Shown one piece after another: positions 45,397 through 57,891 of a DNA stretch of 64,000 nucleotides. The stretch covers positions 103,625,319 through 103,689,318 of the forward strand of contig CP136066.1 of the NCBI GenBank assembly GCA_032622095.1. Reading direction: 5' to 3'. Source of the DNA: Siphonodentalium dalli. Its lineage: Eukaryota > Mollusca > Scaphopoda > Gadilida > Siphonodentaliidae. The notes under the pieces were generated by a model. It was not told the origin of the DNA, made no database searches, and saw nothing but the letters and a program-made list of their open reading frames with translations. The position numbers and the translations under genes were made by a program. Numbering within the stretch: the first letter of the stretch is position 1; the number at the start of each line of letters is the position of its first letter.

Positions 45397-45762
45397 TTTA
45401 ATATATATTTTGGACATTTGTCTGTCTGTTTGTCTGTTAGCTATGGCCGGGAAAACTGCCGGACAGATTTGACGAAATTTGATACCTACTGTTACTTTTG
45501 TCCCAGGAGTGTTTCGGGTGGGTCAAATCATGACCCTGACCTGATCTTGACATTCAAAAATGTCAATTCAAGGTCAAATCGGGTAAAGCCGGGCGGATTT
45601 CGACGGGTACTTTTGTCGTGACTTTCCGGGGTGTGTTTTGGACGGGTCAAATCGTGACCCGACATGACGTTCACCTTTAAAATGGTCAATTCAAGGTTAA
45701 ATCGCGCAATTCTCCGAAAATCAGAGGGGAACATCCCGGACGAAGTAGGGTCCACCAGCTAC
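45397..45762 (+). mobile_element. non-autonomous Helitron abutting the previous one
   Basis: Begins TTTAATATATATTTTGGAC (the TC decayed to TT) directly at the previous CTAG. It ends CTAC (CTAG decayed) with hairpin CCCGGACGAAGTAGGG at 45735-45750, again 12 bases from the end. The internal text is the same family as the Helitron at 38805-39173 in the opposite orientation. Confidence 0.8.
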
Positions 45763-45929
45763 TATTATATATTTCTAGATTTAGTTACAAACTAAATACC
45801 TGTATATTGTACAAAGAAATGTTTGACAAATATATCTGTATCAATATTACCATACGGGTCATTAAAATAGATACGACGAAACAAATTTTGAAGGGTGCAT
45901 GTATCAGGTAAATTTTTATATTTCAAATG

Positions 45930-46000
45930 ATGACAGGAATGCGGAAAGTTGAAGTACCTAAGTAATACTGGCTATCCAAATGAAGAGATATACATGTATA
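45930..46000 (+). repeat. short copy of the LINE-tail sequence at 47.1 kb
   Basis: GAAAGTTGAAGTACCTAAGT and AATACTGGCTATC match 47100-47140 (GAAAGGTGAAATTTCTAAGT, AATACTAGATATC). Confidence 0.55.
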
Positions 46001-46008
46001 TAAAAACC

Positions 46009-46560
46009 AAAATAGAAGATGACTGCTGGCGACAATGTTTTCCAAAAAAAATCAAAGCATTCGATAGCTCCCATCTAGTTGTCAGCCCGAAGATCAATAT
46101 AAAGTGTTGTGACTATCAGATGAGGGATATGTCTGTACAGTTGCTAAACAATTCAGTCATGCAAAAGAGGATCAAACAGTAAGATACCAAATTACTGCCT
46201 GTGGTAATGTTTTTTAACGAAATTCGGGAAAATTAGGTTACTCTCACCCTGGTTATCCAGAAGATCATTGTGGAATCTGGTGACGATCGGACAAGGGGTG
46301 TCATCTGTAGGATCAACCAAATTATTTAGCCATAAAAATAGTAAAATTCAAGATCACCGCTGGCAGTGATGTCTTCACAAGGACAGCTTGAGAACAAAAC
46401 ATAGCTCACATCTAGCGGTGACCCAAACTATCCACATGAGAAAAATTTCTCCAATAAAAGCTGGCTGCAGGGTGCGCCAATTGATTCAAATTCGAAATTT
46501 AGCAGGGTGTACTGCTTGTGGCCATGTTTCCCCCGCAAATTTGACAGACTGATGGACAAA
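46009..46560. repeat. diverged ~165-bp repeats of the 'pathogenic-style' CCGCTGGC family
   Basis: Three poorly conserved units with GCTGGCGACAATGTTTT, CGATAGCTCCCATC, GATCAATAT and CATGCAAAAG-like words. A further copy is at 47490-47640. Word order resembles the array at 10.6-12.1 kb. 'Pathogenic-style' is not meant functionally; the family is simply named by its CCGCTGGC core. Confidence 0.5.
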
Positions 46561-47100
46561 ACCACTGAATCCGTTGAATCAATATACATGTATACATGGA
46601 TTAATTTATATGCATTGTTATACACAGTACTGGTATATACAGGTACTGAAAATAACAATATTACTAGTATACACAAAATAAACCATATATCATGGCTATG
46701 GGTTCTAATATCCGAATATGACAGCTGATAACTTGGTGTGAATTGAAGAGTGGTGGTGTCTCAAGCATATCTAACCCTCCACGTTAGAAACATGCCATTA
46801 AATGTCATAAGTATAATCTAGCTTGAGGACAGAAGTTTTCCATAAACCCCCTTTAATTCAACCAGGTCCTCGCGCGATGTATGGTCGATCACATGATGAT
46901 CTAGGGGGGATTAGAATTGTTGTATAAAAACAGCACTGCATGTAAATATAAAATAAAATAGTGCTACATCTTATTACAGATTATTGCCATATATAATCAG
47001 TGACTATACAGACAGTCTGACAAAATAAAGTTTCAGTGACACTCTATCCGAAGAGGGGAATAATTCCATCTGTTACAGTCAATGGAGCAATTATGAATCT
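46561..47100. other. gene-free stretch
   Basis: No supported gene. Confidence 0.35.
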
Positions 47101-47470
47101 GGAAAGGTGAAATTTCTAAGTAATACTAGATATCGACATGAACACTTTATAATGAGATGTGAAAAACATAACTATTTGCGGAAGAGATTTTTCACTGAAA
47201 TAGGAGTTCACCAACCAATTTTCGTAAACTTTGATGAAATAGAAAAGTTCATATTCCTCATGAAGGCTGAACACCCGAGCATATGCAATCTGATCTGTAA
47301 CATGGTTCAGCAGTTTTCCGCAAATAAATGAGAATATATTGTTGTGTTACAAATACATGTTATATATATATTTTATATGAAATTGTCTTGACTTGTGTTT
47401 AAATTATCTGTATTATGACAACTGCCCCGCGTGGGTGTATTATGTCAATAAAAAATGTTAAAAAATGTCG
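47101..47470 (+). pseudogene. LINE ORF2 C-terminal tail and 3' end
   Basis: The frame ending at 47329-47331 reads HEHFIMRCEKHNYLRKRFF, then NFDEIEKFIFLMKAEHPSI. This matches the region after the C-terminal zinc finger of LINE ORF2, where a CxxC..H..C finger leads into a conserved 'EKFIYLM' stretch. The Cys-rich start of the finger is absent. The following text TGCCCCGCGTGGGTGTATTA with ATGTCAATAAAAAATG resembles a LINE 3' end. 5'-truncated remnant. Confidence 0.6.
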
Positions 47471-47479
47471 ACGCGATAA

Positions 47480-47640
47480 CATATAACGTAAATGCAATAT
47501 GGCCGCTGGCGACCATTTTTTCCTATAAAATTAAAAAAATATTTGATAGCTCTCATCTCATAGATCAATATCAAGATAAATATGAAGTTTGGTGATGATC
47601 GGATGAGTGAAGTGGACTGTGCTAAACGGTTTAGTAATGC
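47480..47640. repeat. copy of the 46.0-kb repeat
   Basis: Shares GCTGGCGACCATTTTTTCC, TTGATAGCTCTCATCTC and TGATGATCGGATGAG with 46009-46170. Confidence 0.6.
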
Positions 47641-47940
47641 TTAAAAAGATTCTTACCTTAATATTTTTTATGTTCACTTTATAAACTTCACTGAGTCATC
47701 TTTGTCATGTATTGAGTTTGATATCTTTTGTTAACAGTTTATAAATCATGTATGTCTCATGTTTGTTATTTTAATTTATGTGTTTATTATCATTAAATAA
47801 AGTTGCATTCCTTAAAAAGATTCTTACCTCAATGTTTTTATGTTCACTTTATAAACTCCACTGAGTCATCTTTGAATTTGATATCTTTTGTTAACAGTTT
47901 ATAAATTATGTATGTCTCGTGTTCGTTATTATATTATATA
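47641..47940. repeat. 171-bp tandem duplication
   Basis: TTAAAAAGATTCTTACCT at 47641 and 47812, followed by matching TTTATGTTCACTTTATAAAC, CACTGAGTCATCTTTG and ATCTTTTGTTAACAGTTTAT blocks. The first copy ends AATAAAGTTGCATTCC. Confidence 0.85.
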
Positions 47941-48817
47941 CACTTTATAGTGTGTTTCAGAACGAAAACAAAATGAATAAAATCAACACATTTGTAAATT
48001 TAAAAACAATTCAAACGTTGTTGTATTCCATGTCCCAGCCCGGACATATACACCAAATTTCAATAATATTCATTGAGAAACAACGGACCAAACGCCATAT
48101 AACACCCCGTATACATCTTTTATTCCGAGTTGGCCTTTTATTCCGAGTTGGCACGCGTCGATTGGGGCGAGTTAGCCCTGGGGCGAGTACGCCGATTCCG
48201 GCACCTTTTCTATTTGCAGCAGGTATACGTTTACGCTGGTTTACGCGTAATTTAATTTACAAAGTTCACCAATTGGTATCGTAAATAGAGCGACCTTATT
48301 TGACAGACAATGCCTCTGTTATTGATTATAAAGTTGCTATACATTACAAACGACAAATTCACTTGCTCGTTCAAGCGCAGTAGTCTATTTTCCCCATGTT
48401 AAAGGACATCCACAAATACTAAATAACGCTAACCTACTGCCGAATGTTTTACACGACAACTGTTAACATATTTGGGCTGAATTCATCTGACGCGGTATTA
48501 TTCCTCAAAATAAACAACAAAACCATCGTTACTTGGAAATGTAGTTTGGGCTAACATTTACATAAATCCTCCACATCATTATTCCGACACACACTTCAGA
48601 TGAAAAGCAGCCATGAAGTAAACGGCCAAATTGGCCGAAATGAGAGTATGTTTGATACGTAGATGCTTCCTGGGGGGGGGGGGGGGGTATGCGACCGTCT
48701 GCCAATAGGGCTACTTAGTTACAAATTATATTAGGCTGTGGTGTCCACGTGGGCTCACGATTGGAGTATTTGCCCATATGGACCGTGGTGACTAGTTAGT
48801 GTGCCCCCCCCGCTCGC
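47941..48817. other. gene-free stretch
   Basis: TTTTATTCCGAGTTGGC is doubled near 48117-48152. G run at about 48674-48687. No gene. Confidence 0.4.
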
Positions 48818-49310
48818 GTGTAAGCCAGTTCCTGACTGCACATGCATGTATACATACATGTATATAAACCGGGATGCTATGTGATGCTCACGGATAGTAT
48901 ATGGCAGTATATTTCACTCTCAAGTATACATGTATAATGGATCGTTGCGCAGTGACGACTGCGCCGTACCGATATTATATCAGGAATGGCGGAAATGGAG
49001 TGTAAGATGTAGGATACCCTCTTCAGCAAGACTAAACACTGAAAACATGCATCAGTATTTATTTTTGTGGAAGATGGAATGAGGGTCAATTAGGGACGGG
49101 GGCTAAAGTGCCTTTCGTGCATGGGCTGAGTTGAATATAATAGACCCATGTGTAAGCCAGTTCCGGACTTAACAGTTTTTACATGTACGAGTATATATAT
49201 GTGACCCGCGGTGCCTTGTGGTCACGGAGAGTATGAGTATCCCATTTTCCTTAACTCTATAATATAGATACCCATATGGATCGTTGTGCAGTGGTGATTC
49301 ACCGTGCAAT
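48818..49310. repeat. diverged ~330-bp direct duplication
   Basis: GTGTAAGCCAGTTCC at about 48818 and 49150, each followed by ACATGTA.., TCACGGA.AGTAT and GGATCGTTG.GCAGTG in the same order. Confidence 0.65.
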
Positions 49311-49525
49311 ATGGCATGTATGGCATTGGAACAATAGCTTTTGGTCCACCCACCTGTCAACCACACCCGTACCACAAACATGCCATGTTATGGGAGCTCG
49401 CAAGTAAAACTCATCATAGGGCGACGATGGGTTATTATAGTCAGCAATGGTATTATGTTCAATTCAACATATAACGAAGACACTTTATCCCCATTGACAT
49501 TCCTCGGGAAATGCTAGGGGGGTGT

Positions 49526-49700
49526 TAATCCGTGCGCACGAATTATTAATTCGTTCGCACGAATTATTATTTCGTGCGCACGAAATACTAATTCGTGCGA
49601 ACGAATTAATAATTCGTGCGCACGAATTAATAATTCGTGCGCACGAGTTAGTAATTCGTGCGCACGGATTACTATTTCGTGCGCACGAATTAGTAATGGC
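49526..49700. repeat. palindromic minisatellite ATTCGTGCGCACGAAT, nine units
   Basis: Nine tandem units of about 20-21 bases, each a perfect or near-perfect palindrome; some read CGTTCGCACG. Both strands translate to the same kind of short repeated peptide, which is not a gene. Confidence 0.92.
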
Positions 49701-49749
49701 CACTGTGCGGGGCACTGGTATATATAAAATTGGTCAGGATTATATGCAT

Positions 49750-50135
49750 ATACGGAGTTACTGTACGGTTATGGTTGCAGTGTATATGTATATCTTGAGT
49801 GGATATATGGCCATAAATGTGTCAAATAAATATAGAGAGTGAGTGTATGGCCAACGGTGAGGCGAATAGGCACACAAGAAGTGACTGTACGACCACGAAT
49901 ATGGTGAATATGTATACAGGAAGTGACTTTGGTCATGGGTAGGAGTATACATGGTGTACCTGAATGGTGACTCATGGCTGTGTAGACACGTGTGTGGTTT
50001 ACGGGTAAACGCAATTGTGGTTGTAGGTCATGGGTGACGTATATGTGTACAAAGGGAATGACTACATGGTCATTTGTGTGGCGTTCATGTACAAATAACA
50101 TAATTGCTTTGTCATGGGTGAGTTGTACAGTTGGA
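49750..50135. repeat. diverged ~45-bp repeats
   Basis: Loose recurrence of GTGACTGTACG.CCA.GAATATGG and TATGT.TACA, GGAAGTGACT and GGTCATGGGT. The 127-codon minus frame here follows this periodicity. Confidence 0.5.
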
Positions 50136-52810
50136 CCTTTGGTGGCTATCACTTTCCATAATAACTCAAGTATATGTTAATCGATTGGGAGGTAAAGTTA
50201 GAGAGGCCTTCATCATGGTGGCCTTTTATATGCACAATGGAGGAAACTGTGTTCATGCCATGAGTCAATCAATCTTGATGCTAATGGCCCAGAATTTAAT
50301 GTTATGAAGCAATTTTTCACTAATCTCCTTGTTTGACTTTCTAAAAGTCCTACAGAAGAGCAAAGAATAATGTCCGGAATATATTTGAAAATATCAACTT
50401 TACTACCGAATTTTGTGGACATTATGCAAGTCAGCCTGAGTATGTTTTTCTAAACACACATCAAAGTGAGGCATTTAAGACGGATCAAAACAATAAACAC
50501 TATATATAGTTCTCATTGTGACGCATTTAAGACGTATACAAAACAAACACCAAACACCAAAGATAGTTCCATTTAACTTGAAAAAATGGTGCAAACCTGA
50601 AGAATGATTTTATTCACCATCCACGACTTTTGATCGATTGCATGGCACTCAATATTTACCACTTTCAATATTTTGGCCGCCGTTTTGACAGCCATTTTGA
50701 GCAAAAGTGACCATTTGGGCTCAATTGAGTTGAAATATTCATGAGCAAGTATGCCTCAATTAATTTACACAGTTCTGCTCATTTCTTGTAGAAATATGAC
50801 TAGAATCCAAATGGTGATTTTTGGTGGAATTTAATACAGCGTTTTGTAAAATCGAATTATTGAAGGATCGAAAGGGGCTGGGATCTCATGAATAACATAA
50901 TGTCATTGCTCCAATGATCAGATGACATGAATAATACAAAATAAAGTCACATTTCCGAACCAGTTCCATACAGAAGAAACTGGTTTAGAAGATATTAGTG
51001 AAAAAACGTAAAACTTTCCACTTACGGCTGCCATTTTGACAGTCATCTTGAACGGTGAGTTCTAATTTCGCCCTAAACATGTGCCATTATATCTCACAGA
51101 GACATACTTACTGTATATGCCTAATTTTAAATCGCAGATTCCATGGTAAGATTAATTTTGACAATTAATAAATTATATAATCACGAAACGCTCTTTAAAT
51201 TCGGAAAACCCATTAAAAGAGGGGTTAAAATGAAATTTCAGCGTGGCTGCATATCCAATATCAATTGGTATGGGAATATGTACATATGTGCAAAATTTCA
51301 TGCTTTAGTCACGAAGTGAACAATTATTTTTACTAATCTACCCCACTAATTCCATTAAAAAGTTATTATAATTCATTAGTCGTGAATATTGCACCCAAAT
51401 ATGGCACAGGGATGTTTAGCAGGAAGTTAAACGTACGGGGAATTATATACCGATAGCAGTCTACAGCGCAAATAACATTTTTGAATTTTATCCCGAGTCT
51501 AGGTTGTTGCTTGTGGACTCATGGACTAATCCACAAACACAAATTAAACCGGACACAAGATCCCATGGATGTGAGGTTTTGATAGCCATATACCTACTTT
51601 CGAAAGATGAAGTTTTAACACGTTTGGGTTTATTTGTCAGTCTGGCAAAAAATCAATGATCGCCTCTTATAAAGAGCGTCCAATCTTCGCCGACCAAATG
51701 TGTTAGGTCATAAAGAGCGTTCTCAGTTCTTTTGTACTTATTTTTAGTGTAAAACTTATACCTTAATCGTATTTAAATTCGCGAAGTACTATTTTTCACG
51801 CACTCATCGGTGTGCGAATTTAAAAGTGGTACACTCCTGAGTTTATAGCGAACCACAGGGGAAAGCAGATGTATATGTTGACGAGTTACATACATTATGG
51901 AAGGCTGGACTGAATAGACAACTAGACCTGTTTTATATATATTATATATATTACATGCGGGTGACCAACATAAAAATCATTAGTCATAATTATGCAAAGC
52001 AACAAATTATGGTAACATCGACGGTGTTGAAATACTTGCAAGAAATATACATGTGCCAGGCTGAAGGTGCACGAAAGTACGCCCCCCCTGTTATCAACGT
52101 TGCATGCAGTGACACCATGACCGAACAGACTGAATTATTTATGCCAACACGACCCTCAGCCAAGTGTTGATTTTTTCTGAAGTCAGCTGCCTAGTATGTG
52201 GCTGTTGTTTTACTTCATTCGAGTTTATTCCAATGATGTCTTTAACTATTTCAATTGAGTATCACTGAGAATAAATATTTGGAGCATATATAATGAACAC
52301 ACATCTTGACAACAGATTGATGATGCAGTCATGTTTTACATGCACGGTGTGAATCCGTCGTTATTGTGTTTAATATACACATGTATTTTCAGGAACGATT
52401 AATAACTGAAACCGTCACCAGATCCAAAACTTTTAGGAAAATATTGTTGTCAGTTTTGAATTCGCGCAGCTAGGTGCGGAATTCAAAACCAAGCGAAATG
52501 TAGTGCCGCGAATTTAAATAGGAGTAAGGTAGATGTTTTTGTTTATTTTCGAGATGCTGTGCCGCGTGCGAATGGTTGTGATTGGCTGACTGCAGGTATT
52601 TTTTTTCAGTGTTCAGTTTTCGTACGGTAATATTTTCGAATAGATCGTGTATGGTATTAAGCAGATAGTATGAAGCTAACTAAACACAGGTTTGAAAATA
52701 ATTAATCGATTTTAGAAAACGTATAGTGATTAAGAATATGCCCACTATTTGCAGCTACACCTTACTCTGGGTCATAAATGCGTAATTTCACAGAAAGTAT
52801 ATATAGAAGG
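50136..52810. other. gene-free stretch with short palindromes
   Basis: No supported gene over 2.7 kb. GCCGCCGTTTTGACAGCCAT and a similar GGCTGCCATTTTGACAGTCAT near 50678 and 51027 mark a diverged repeat. Near-palindrome GTTTTGAATTCGCGCA/TGCGGAATTCAAAAC at 52455-52490. ATAAAGAGCGT near 51668 and 51711. Confidence 0.4.
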
Positions 52811-52996
52811 TCGGGGGTTATAGATTACATGTATATAGAATAAGTCAAATACAGTTTTTTCATGTATATAGTATAGGAAAATAAATACGCAGGACATTCC
52901 AAGCTTTACATATCATGTTCTACATGCATATAGATCTAACGATAATGGGCTATATGCTACGAGTGATTGACTGTCTTTCAATTCCATATATTATAT
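52811..52996 (+). repeat. dispersed repeat, copy 2 (pair with 28732-28917)
   Basis: Same orientation and nearly identical to the copy 24 kb upstream. The flanks differ. Confidence 0.85.
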
Positions 52997-53299
52997 AGCC
53001 CACTTCAGCCAATAACCTAACAATTTTGAGTGTAGGCCTTCATAAAATAACTCATAATATCGCAAAGGGATATAATACGCAGATTATATCTGGGGATGGT
53101 TGGGTTGTGTCATCGTTCTTTATTATCCGAGTCGATACTACACGCGGTAACGGTCCCATACATGGATAAAACATTAGTACATGAAACTTGATCATGTATG
53201 AAGACAAACACTGCCATGTCATATATTCTCACATAATCGGTAGATCAAATCCAATACATTATTACCTCTCTAATATACGTGCAGATGTTACACAAATAA
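52997..53299. other. gene-free stretch
   Basis: Nothing recognised. Confidence 0.3.
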
Positions 53300-53510
53300 T
53301 CGTCAAATATGCTCCAGATTCGCGCTCGATGGGTTCAATTAAAAAAAATCCGGGTGAGGCCCCTCGGACCCCAACCTGTGGGGAAGGGAAACCCACTCCT
53401 GCACCTCCACACGCGCCGCGGTTGGAGCTTTTCACCTCGGCCCTGTGACCCTCAAGTTAATATTCGAACCCGCCTTTTAAAAATGCTGGCTACGCCCATG
53501 GATCACCATA
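53300..53510. repeat. probable dispersed non-autonomous repeat
   Basis: GC-rich island in AT-rich surroundings ending TTTTAAAAATGCTGGCTACG with CCCATGG. GGCTACGC at its edge also occurs, reversed, as GCGTAGCCAGC near 27737. No coding content. Confidence 0.4.
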
Positions 53511-53540
53511 CCTAAGTATTTCACATCACTTTGAAAACTT

Positions 53541-53798
53541 TCGAGGTTTCTTACCGATGATCCTAGTTGTAGTTGTGGAAATAGGTATAAAGATGTTGAG
53601 TATTACTTTTTCTACTATCCTTTATATAGTCAACAACGTGAAGCTTTATTTAAAAGATTGCATGAATTGTTTGTGAACATAACCATTGACATTCTTCTGT
53701 TTGGTGATACTGCACTGGGCTATAAGATGAACTGTGACATTTGCAAGGGTGTCCATGACTATTTCAAATCCACCAACAGATTCAATACGAGACTATGA
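53541..53798 (+). pseudogene. LINE ORF2 C-terminal finger fragment
   Basis: The open frame reads RFLTDDPSCSCGNRYKDVEY, FFYYPLYSQQREALF and, near the end, CDICKGVHDYFKSTNRF, stopping at 53796-53798. 'D.P.C.CG...D..HFFF.CPLY...R..L' is the C-terminal pattern of CR1/jockey-type LINEs; here His is Tyr and the following Cys is Tyr. It may be the missing tail type of the RT fragment at 24.5 kb. Confidence 0.75.
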
Positions 53799-56700
53799 GT
53801 TCATACTGAATACATAACATATGATTTAATGTTACATCGTTTCCCCGAGTCCACCTTTACTGGTCAAATCCCCCCAACACCATATGAAACGTCCCTTATT
53901 CAGACGACATAGACAGACATGCCTCTGTATCCCCTGAGTGTCGGTGTTTGCACTTTTGTGTTGGTAACGTTATGTAATGTTATGTTATTTTCTGTTGATG
54001 GGTCCGGGCTTACATAGGCTTGCCTGTTGCCTGAACCTGGTGCTATGTCAAGAGATTGTGACGTAGGTTGCCGGCACAGGACAAACAAATACGAAACATG
54101 ACGAGATACACGACTGATATCACGATTGCTTTACGTTCTAATCCGCGCTTATATGGAATCGAACCCTTGTCGCCATCGCTATAGACGGATTTTGACGGCT
54201 CAATAATTGAAATATTTTATTATCCCTCAAAACAATAAACACATACAAATAATATAGAATGATTCATAATGATAGAGATGAGAGGAGATAAAGGGATTGG
54301 AGCACAAGTTATACAACTTACATATGAAGCTCCTATCCATTGTGCGTATGGAGATTATTGTTATTTTTTTAAGTATGACAATTCCAAAGGGAGGAAAAAA
54401 GTAAAAGTCAGTTCTGGAGACGGAAATCTGAATTTAGTTTAAGTCAGCTGTAATGTGCATGGTTGACTGCTCGAAGTCTTCAATCGATAAATATAGATTT
54501 CTTAAATTTGAATATAATTCAAATTAGAAGTAAGAAATTTAACTGGCTAACAATAAAATAATATGAATGAAATCAGAAATAATCTTGTAGAAATAACTTA
54601 GCATTGACACTTGTCTCTGCTTAGCTAAATCCACCAGTTGATTTTAAATAGGTTTGTGTATTTTATTTTTAAATAAGAACAAAGTGATAGATTGATCAGG
54701 TACGCCGAACAGCAAATCTTTGAAGTTTTTTATTCTGATATTGGCCCTACTCAAGATGTTACATCGGCTCAATGGGCAATGCACCTTACCGATCAAGCCA
54801 CAGAGGGTCAAGACCTCGAGATCACGGTGATATATTCTATATTCAATTATTAGAATAAAAATGCGTGTCACTTCTCTGATGGGGTTTTCACGATAAATCC
54901 TTTACAACATGGAGGTAAAACTCCAATCTTCTGTGTATGCCGTATGGACACACCAACAAGAGCTATCCACAATAATACGGATATCCACGCAGCGCCCTGA
55001 AAATAAAGAGAAATTTGTTAGACATATCTCAGTTAATCAAACTGAGAAGTCAATACCCAACATTTTGTTAACGAGAAGAGTGCTGCATTCAAAGAATAGT
55101 CACACGATGGCATCATTTCAGTGTACGTTCACACCGCTGATAAAATTGCCAGCCAAACTTTCATGAATTATATATTGCACACTTTCGATCGATAAATTCC
55201 GTAATGCCAGAATATGTATATTCGATTGTTTAGTTGGGGTGGCGAACTTCGCGCAAAGTTAACATTTACTCCCTTGATTTGGGACGAATTTATTGCTGGT
55301 AAACGCACCAATCATTACACCAACAAGATGCACTGCTGCATAATAATCCGGGTGTGTCTTTAATCCTGAATCCGGGTTAAAGATACACTAGTAAGAATGA
55401 CGATGCATGCGTGCTGCTAATTTGGATGTCAAATTTATTAAAATAACAAATGTATTACATAATTATTCCCATTCGAACAATTATAGTCTTTAATATCGAT
55501 TTTGAAAAAACAACATTACATGACACTGGAAAAAAAACTTCATCTTGGAGCTCCTGCACCCAAACACAAACCCGACTGTCATAAATTCCAACACACAAAT
55601 AAAGCGAACCATACCCTCTGAACCAGAACAAAGTCTGGAAAATTCTGTATATATCCTGCATACTGTGTACCTCAACATTTCCAACCGGACACCCATATAT
55701 AGTTGGATATTTTCAAACCCATTGCAATGTGATTGAAAAATTTGGATCGATGGTGGGAAAATATACGTTTTTTGGTCTAAACAACACAATTAACGCTAAA
55801 CATATTGTTGGAAAATCAAAGTAACAGAACAATTTCAAGTTGTTTTTGGCTTGTGTCAGATTTGAACTGTCCAACTATTTAAATTTTGACCAAAGTTGGG
55901 TGCGGTATCTGAAATTAATTGGAGAATCAATTCAGCAATGAATTTGTTAAAGGGGGACTGCACATTAAATCCGCCCATTTATTGGACCATCTCCTTTTAT
56001 ACTCAACAGAATATATACAACAACTGAATGAATTTGAGCCATGGATTAGTAGTGCAAAAGTACACTTATGCTCTACACAGTAAAAATTATAATAATAGTA
56101 AACACGTGTTATGCTACTAACTAGTGTTTGTGAGTAATCGCTATACATGTGTATATATAAACTTACAAACATTCGTGTTTTAAAACCATAATCACATGAT
56201 AAATCGTCAAATTGCCTTTTTTTTGGCGAAAAAATGTATTTATACCAATAGAACCGGGTCGTATTTCTTGTGCATGTTATGTTATATGTCGTCTGCAATT
56301 ATTACAATTGATATGCGAAATATCCTTAATCTGTTTGAATATTCTCAAAATGTCCCTATATTCGTATTTATCTCGTTTGTTGACCTTTATCGAAAAATAA
56401 AACACATTGTGTGTCGATTTCTGGACTACAAATTTGTTTCTTTCTGAAAGGCGAAGCGCCAATTCGCACGACAGTAAATATAATGTGATTTGTACAATAT
56501 CATCTAACATTTGAGTATGATTGTGTGCGGATGCGCTGACAATTGCCATAAAAATTACCACCCCGTTCTTCGTTGGTACAATCTCTTCAGGAACACATTG
56601 GTGACTCAATTTCTCATCGTCGATAATCCACCAAGGCCATTGTATAGCCAACGTATTCAGCGAGAGACTTTGTCAAAATTATTACGCATTATAAATGAAA

Positions 56701-57076
56701 TTGATAAAATTCTAACAGTGGTATACTATCAAGAGAACACACTTGGTCAAATTCATGCATAATTTCGGTGTCGGATATACACAGTGATAATATATACCAA
56801 AGATATTTCGGGCGAAATTCCCATCTAACTTTCATGTACCGGTGTTTTGTCACGCATATTTAATGTTGCAAACAGAATGTACCGACGCCGGAAGACATCC
56901 TTGTCCAACTTAGCTGAGGAAGTTGATTGGTGGAGAAACACAATAGTGTTTTCGAATGTAATATTTTCTGCACGACGAGCAACGAGATCATATTCTAAAA
57001 CATGATGTTGTGTTCTGAATATACATATTGTAGAATGCAATATACAATAACCGGTCAAAATACGAATCTACATATA
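53799..57076. other. gene-free stretch
   Basis: No supported gene over 3.3 kb. Frames of 75-124 codons at 54.6-56.8 kb show no family motif and no splice-supported structure. Confidence 0.35.
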
Positions 57077-57142
57077 ATTAACCGGTCACCTGTCGCGATG
57101 CAATATAAAATAGTTAACCGGCCACCTGTTGCGATGCAATAA
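57077..57142. repeat. two-copy 37-bp tandem repeat
   Basis: TTAACCGGTCACCTGTCGCG with ATGCAATA, then TTAACCGGCCACCTGTTGCG with ATGCAATA. Confidence 0.75.
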
Positions 57143-57891
57143 TACACATACATGTATATGCAGATTCAAACATGCGATTCATTTCGCCGTCGTGTTGGGC
57201 TACATGCATAAATGTTTGTAGGTTGGGGTGTTGATAACACAATTGGGGATATTTTACATGCTGTTAGTTTTACAAAAACTAAAATTCCTGGATGCCATGC
57301 TCATTTCGCCCTCCGGGTGTATACTAATGTAGAGATTCTTGGTATCCTGTGGGCGCTGGGGGGTTTTATTTATAGAAATGGGAATGTTTGGGACGGATTA
57401 AAAGTCGAACTGCGACCCGGAGGCCGAGTCCGGTAAAACGTGTAGTTGGGAATTTCAATTGTTATTCGGATGCCAAAAAGTGCAAGGCGATTAATTCTAA
57501 CCGGAATTCGCACATTAACCATTAGCGCTCTGCGCGTTATGTGTTTCTATTGATCTTTAACCTGCTTTGTTGCATTGCTAGTTGAACATCTTTCGTTTAT
57601 TTTCACGTGACATAAATCGGAATGCTATCTACTATTATACTGCACGGGAATTTGCCAATTGTATAAGAACTTTAATTCGAACATGAATCCGAGGTGTTTG
57701 TTAATATATATATCGGTGTTTAACATGTTATTTAATATCGTTTAGTGAACTTTTTCATTTAGTTATACGCGACAAATATCGGCATGTTATATTCTAAATG
57801 AATTGGGATGGCAACTCCTTCGTGCTGTTTGTAAATATTGACTTTTCATTTGTTTGTGAACGGAATATATCGGAGCTATATATGAACGATG
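57143..57891. other. gene-free stretch
   Basis: Nothing supported. Confidence 0.3.

Noticed and set aside
49485-50152. Minus and plus frames with repeated CARI/IRAHEL peptides
   Set aside because: Direct translation of the palindromic minisatellite; the same happens at 44.8 kb.
54140-54230. tRNA or tRNA-derived sequence on the minus strand (GGGTTCGATTCC)
   Set aside because: The stem flanking the T-loop does not pair and no acceptor or anticodon stem could be laid out.
55900-57060. Several 75-124-codon frames on both strands
   Set aside because: Overlap each other, no motif, no splice-site or promoter support.
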